In this document: piece after piece, positions 63,572-64,000 of the stretch
Position numbering within the stretch: position 1 is the first letter of the stretch
Layout: every line of letters begins with the position of its first letter
Source: Cyanophora paradoxa
Taxonomy: Eukaryota; Glaucocystophyceae; Cyanophorales; Cyanophoraceae
Assembly (NCBI GenBank): GCA_004431415.1
Contig: QPMI01000270.1
Span: 1 to 64,000, forward strand
Direction: 5' to 3'
Length of the DNA stretch: 64,000 nt
Program-made: the position numbers and the translations under genes
The notes under the pieces: generated by a model
The model's database searches: none
What the model was told of the DNA's origin: nothing
The model's input: the letters and a program-made list of their open reading frames with translations, nothing else

Positions 63572-64000
63572 ATGCAAACAACGGAGAGCATCGCCCAGAA
63601 GGCGTACGCGGTTCGCTCGGCGCTGGCCGGCGGCAGCGGCGCGCCCGTTGGCGGCAGCGCCGCGACGGCGCCACATGTACACAGTGTCCTGGCAGCTCTG
63701 ACAGCAGATCCCGAAGGCTGGGAGGTGTGCGCGCAGCTTGTCCGTGAGCCGGCGGAACCCGTTGTATTATTCCTTGCAGCGTCCTCGCTCGCTTCTCTGG
63801 CGGCGGCGCGCCACGCGAGCGTCGGAGCCGAGGCGCGGGCGTTCCTCTTCTCGGCGGCGGCAGCGGCGAGGGGCCCCGTGAGGACGAAGCTGGCGCTGGC
63901 GCTGACGAAGCTGGCGCTGGCCGGCCGTGCGTGGCCAGCGCCCATCGTGGAGATGCGCGCCGCCGTCGAGCAGAACTGCGACTGGAGGCAGAAGGTTGTG
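63572..64000 (+). CDS. Importin/transportin-like karyopherin, N-terminus, runs off the window
   Basis: The frame from ATG 63572 stays open to the end of the window with no intron seen. It reads MQTTESIAQKAYAVRSALAG, then VHSVLAALTADPEGWEVCAQ, LVREPAEPVVLFLAASSLAS, RAFLFSAAAAARGPVRTKLA, LALTKLALAGRAWP and EMRAAVEQNCDWRQKVV. The order W-x-x-C-xx-L, then F-x-A-A-x-x-L, then V-R-T-K-L-A-L-A-L, is that of the importin-beta/Xpo1 N-terminal HEAT repeats as in TNPO3 and importin 13. Such proteins carry cargo through the nuclear pore with Ran-GTP. The exact member cannot be decided from 143 residues. Exons upstream are possible but this ATG suits the family's start. Confidence 0.65.
   Translation, partial: MQTTESIAQKAYAVRSALAGGSGAPVGGSAATAPHVHSVLAALTADPEGWEVCAQLVREPAEPVVLFLAASSLASLAAARHASVGAEARAFLFSAAAAARGPVRTKLALALTKLALAGRAWPAPIVEMRAAVEQNCDWRQKVV

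Noticed and set aside
1-64000. Origin from a high-GC bacterium such as an actinomycete
   Set aside because: Conserved proteins are interrupted by short introns with exact in-phase joins, and SPT4, FUZ, F-box, karyopherin and CAAX Rho proteins are eukaryotic.
1-64000. tRNA, rRNA or other structured RNA genes
   Set aside because: No cloverleaf with a usable A and B box or rRNA core sequence was seen by eye; a covariance-model scan would be needed to be sure.

Overview
The window is nuclear DNA from a very GC-rich, gene-dense, photosynthetic or once-photosynthetic protist with cilia. It carries about 20 intron-rich genes on both strands, with intergenic gaps often of only 100-500 bp. The evidence for a eukaryote is direct: conserved proteins such as valyl-tRNA synthetase, SPT4, FTSJ1/TRM7 and EF-P are split by many 45-180 bp introns at codon-exact boundaries. 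A LOV photosensor domain and an organellar EF-P point to an alga. FUZ, an axonemal-dynein-light-like coiled-coil protein and a probable microtubule-associated protein point to a ciliated cell. A flagellate stramenopile (pelagophyte-like) or haptophyte fits best; this is inference.

Layout. 1-5250: a PX-domain protein (minus) and a ZIF-like MFS transporter (plus) share a divergent promoter, followed by the 3' end of a small membrane protein gene. 5400-15737: an unrecognised helical protein, a short probable ciliary protein, valyl-tRNA synthetase, SPT4 and a mitochondrial-type EF-P. 15738-18600 is gene-poor, with palindrome-rich low-complexity DNA and a pair of inverted coding-like repeats. 18880-30762: an RCC1 propeller, a Rho-family GTPase, FUZ, a large EF-hand/coiled-coil axonemal candidate, a LOG-family phosphoribohydrolase and a small membrane protein. 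31605-34609 is a lower-GC, intronless mobile element with inverted ends, two gag-like frames and a tyrosine recombinase but no visible reverse transcriptase. 35083-51997: a multi-membrane-span protein with a long DSSSDE tandem repeat, a probable RRN6/TAF1C-like Pol I factor, an SLC25 carrier, an F-box/LRR protein, FTSJ1 and a small membrane protein. 52871-64000: a LOV-ABCG transporter fusion, an Exo84-like exocyst subunit, and the start of an importin/transportin.

Two points stand out. First, a canonical blue-light LOV domain, with the NCRFLQ cysteine motif, is spliced in frame to a complete ABCG half-transporter. This would be a light-sensing membrane transporter. Second, a large share of the introns are GC-AG rather than GT-AG. 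They have a stereotyped form: a C-rich 5' arm (GCCCGCCCCGCC), a CTGAC/CTGAG-like centre, and a G-rich 3' arm ending in CAG, so each can fold into a GC hairpin. They resemble a mobile intron family (introner-like).

Exon boundaries were worked out by hand from reading frame, splice dinucleotides and family conservation. Start and stop positions given as exact were read from the sequence. Internal exon ends are approximate unless stated.
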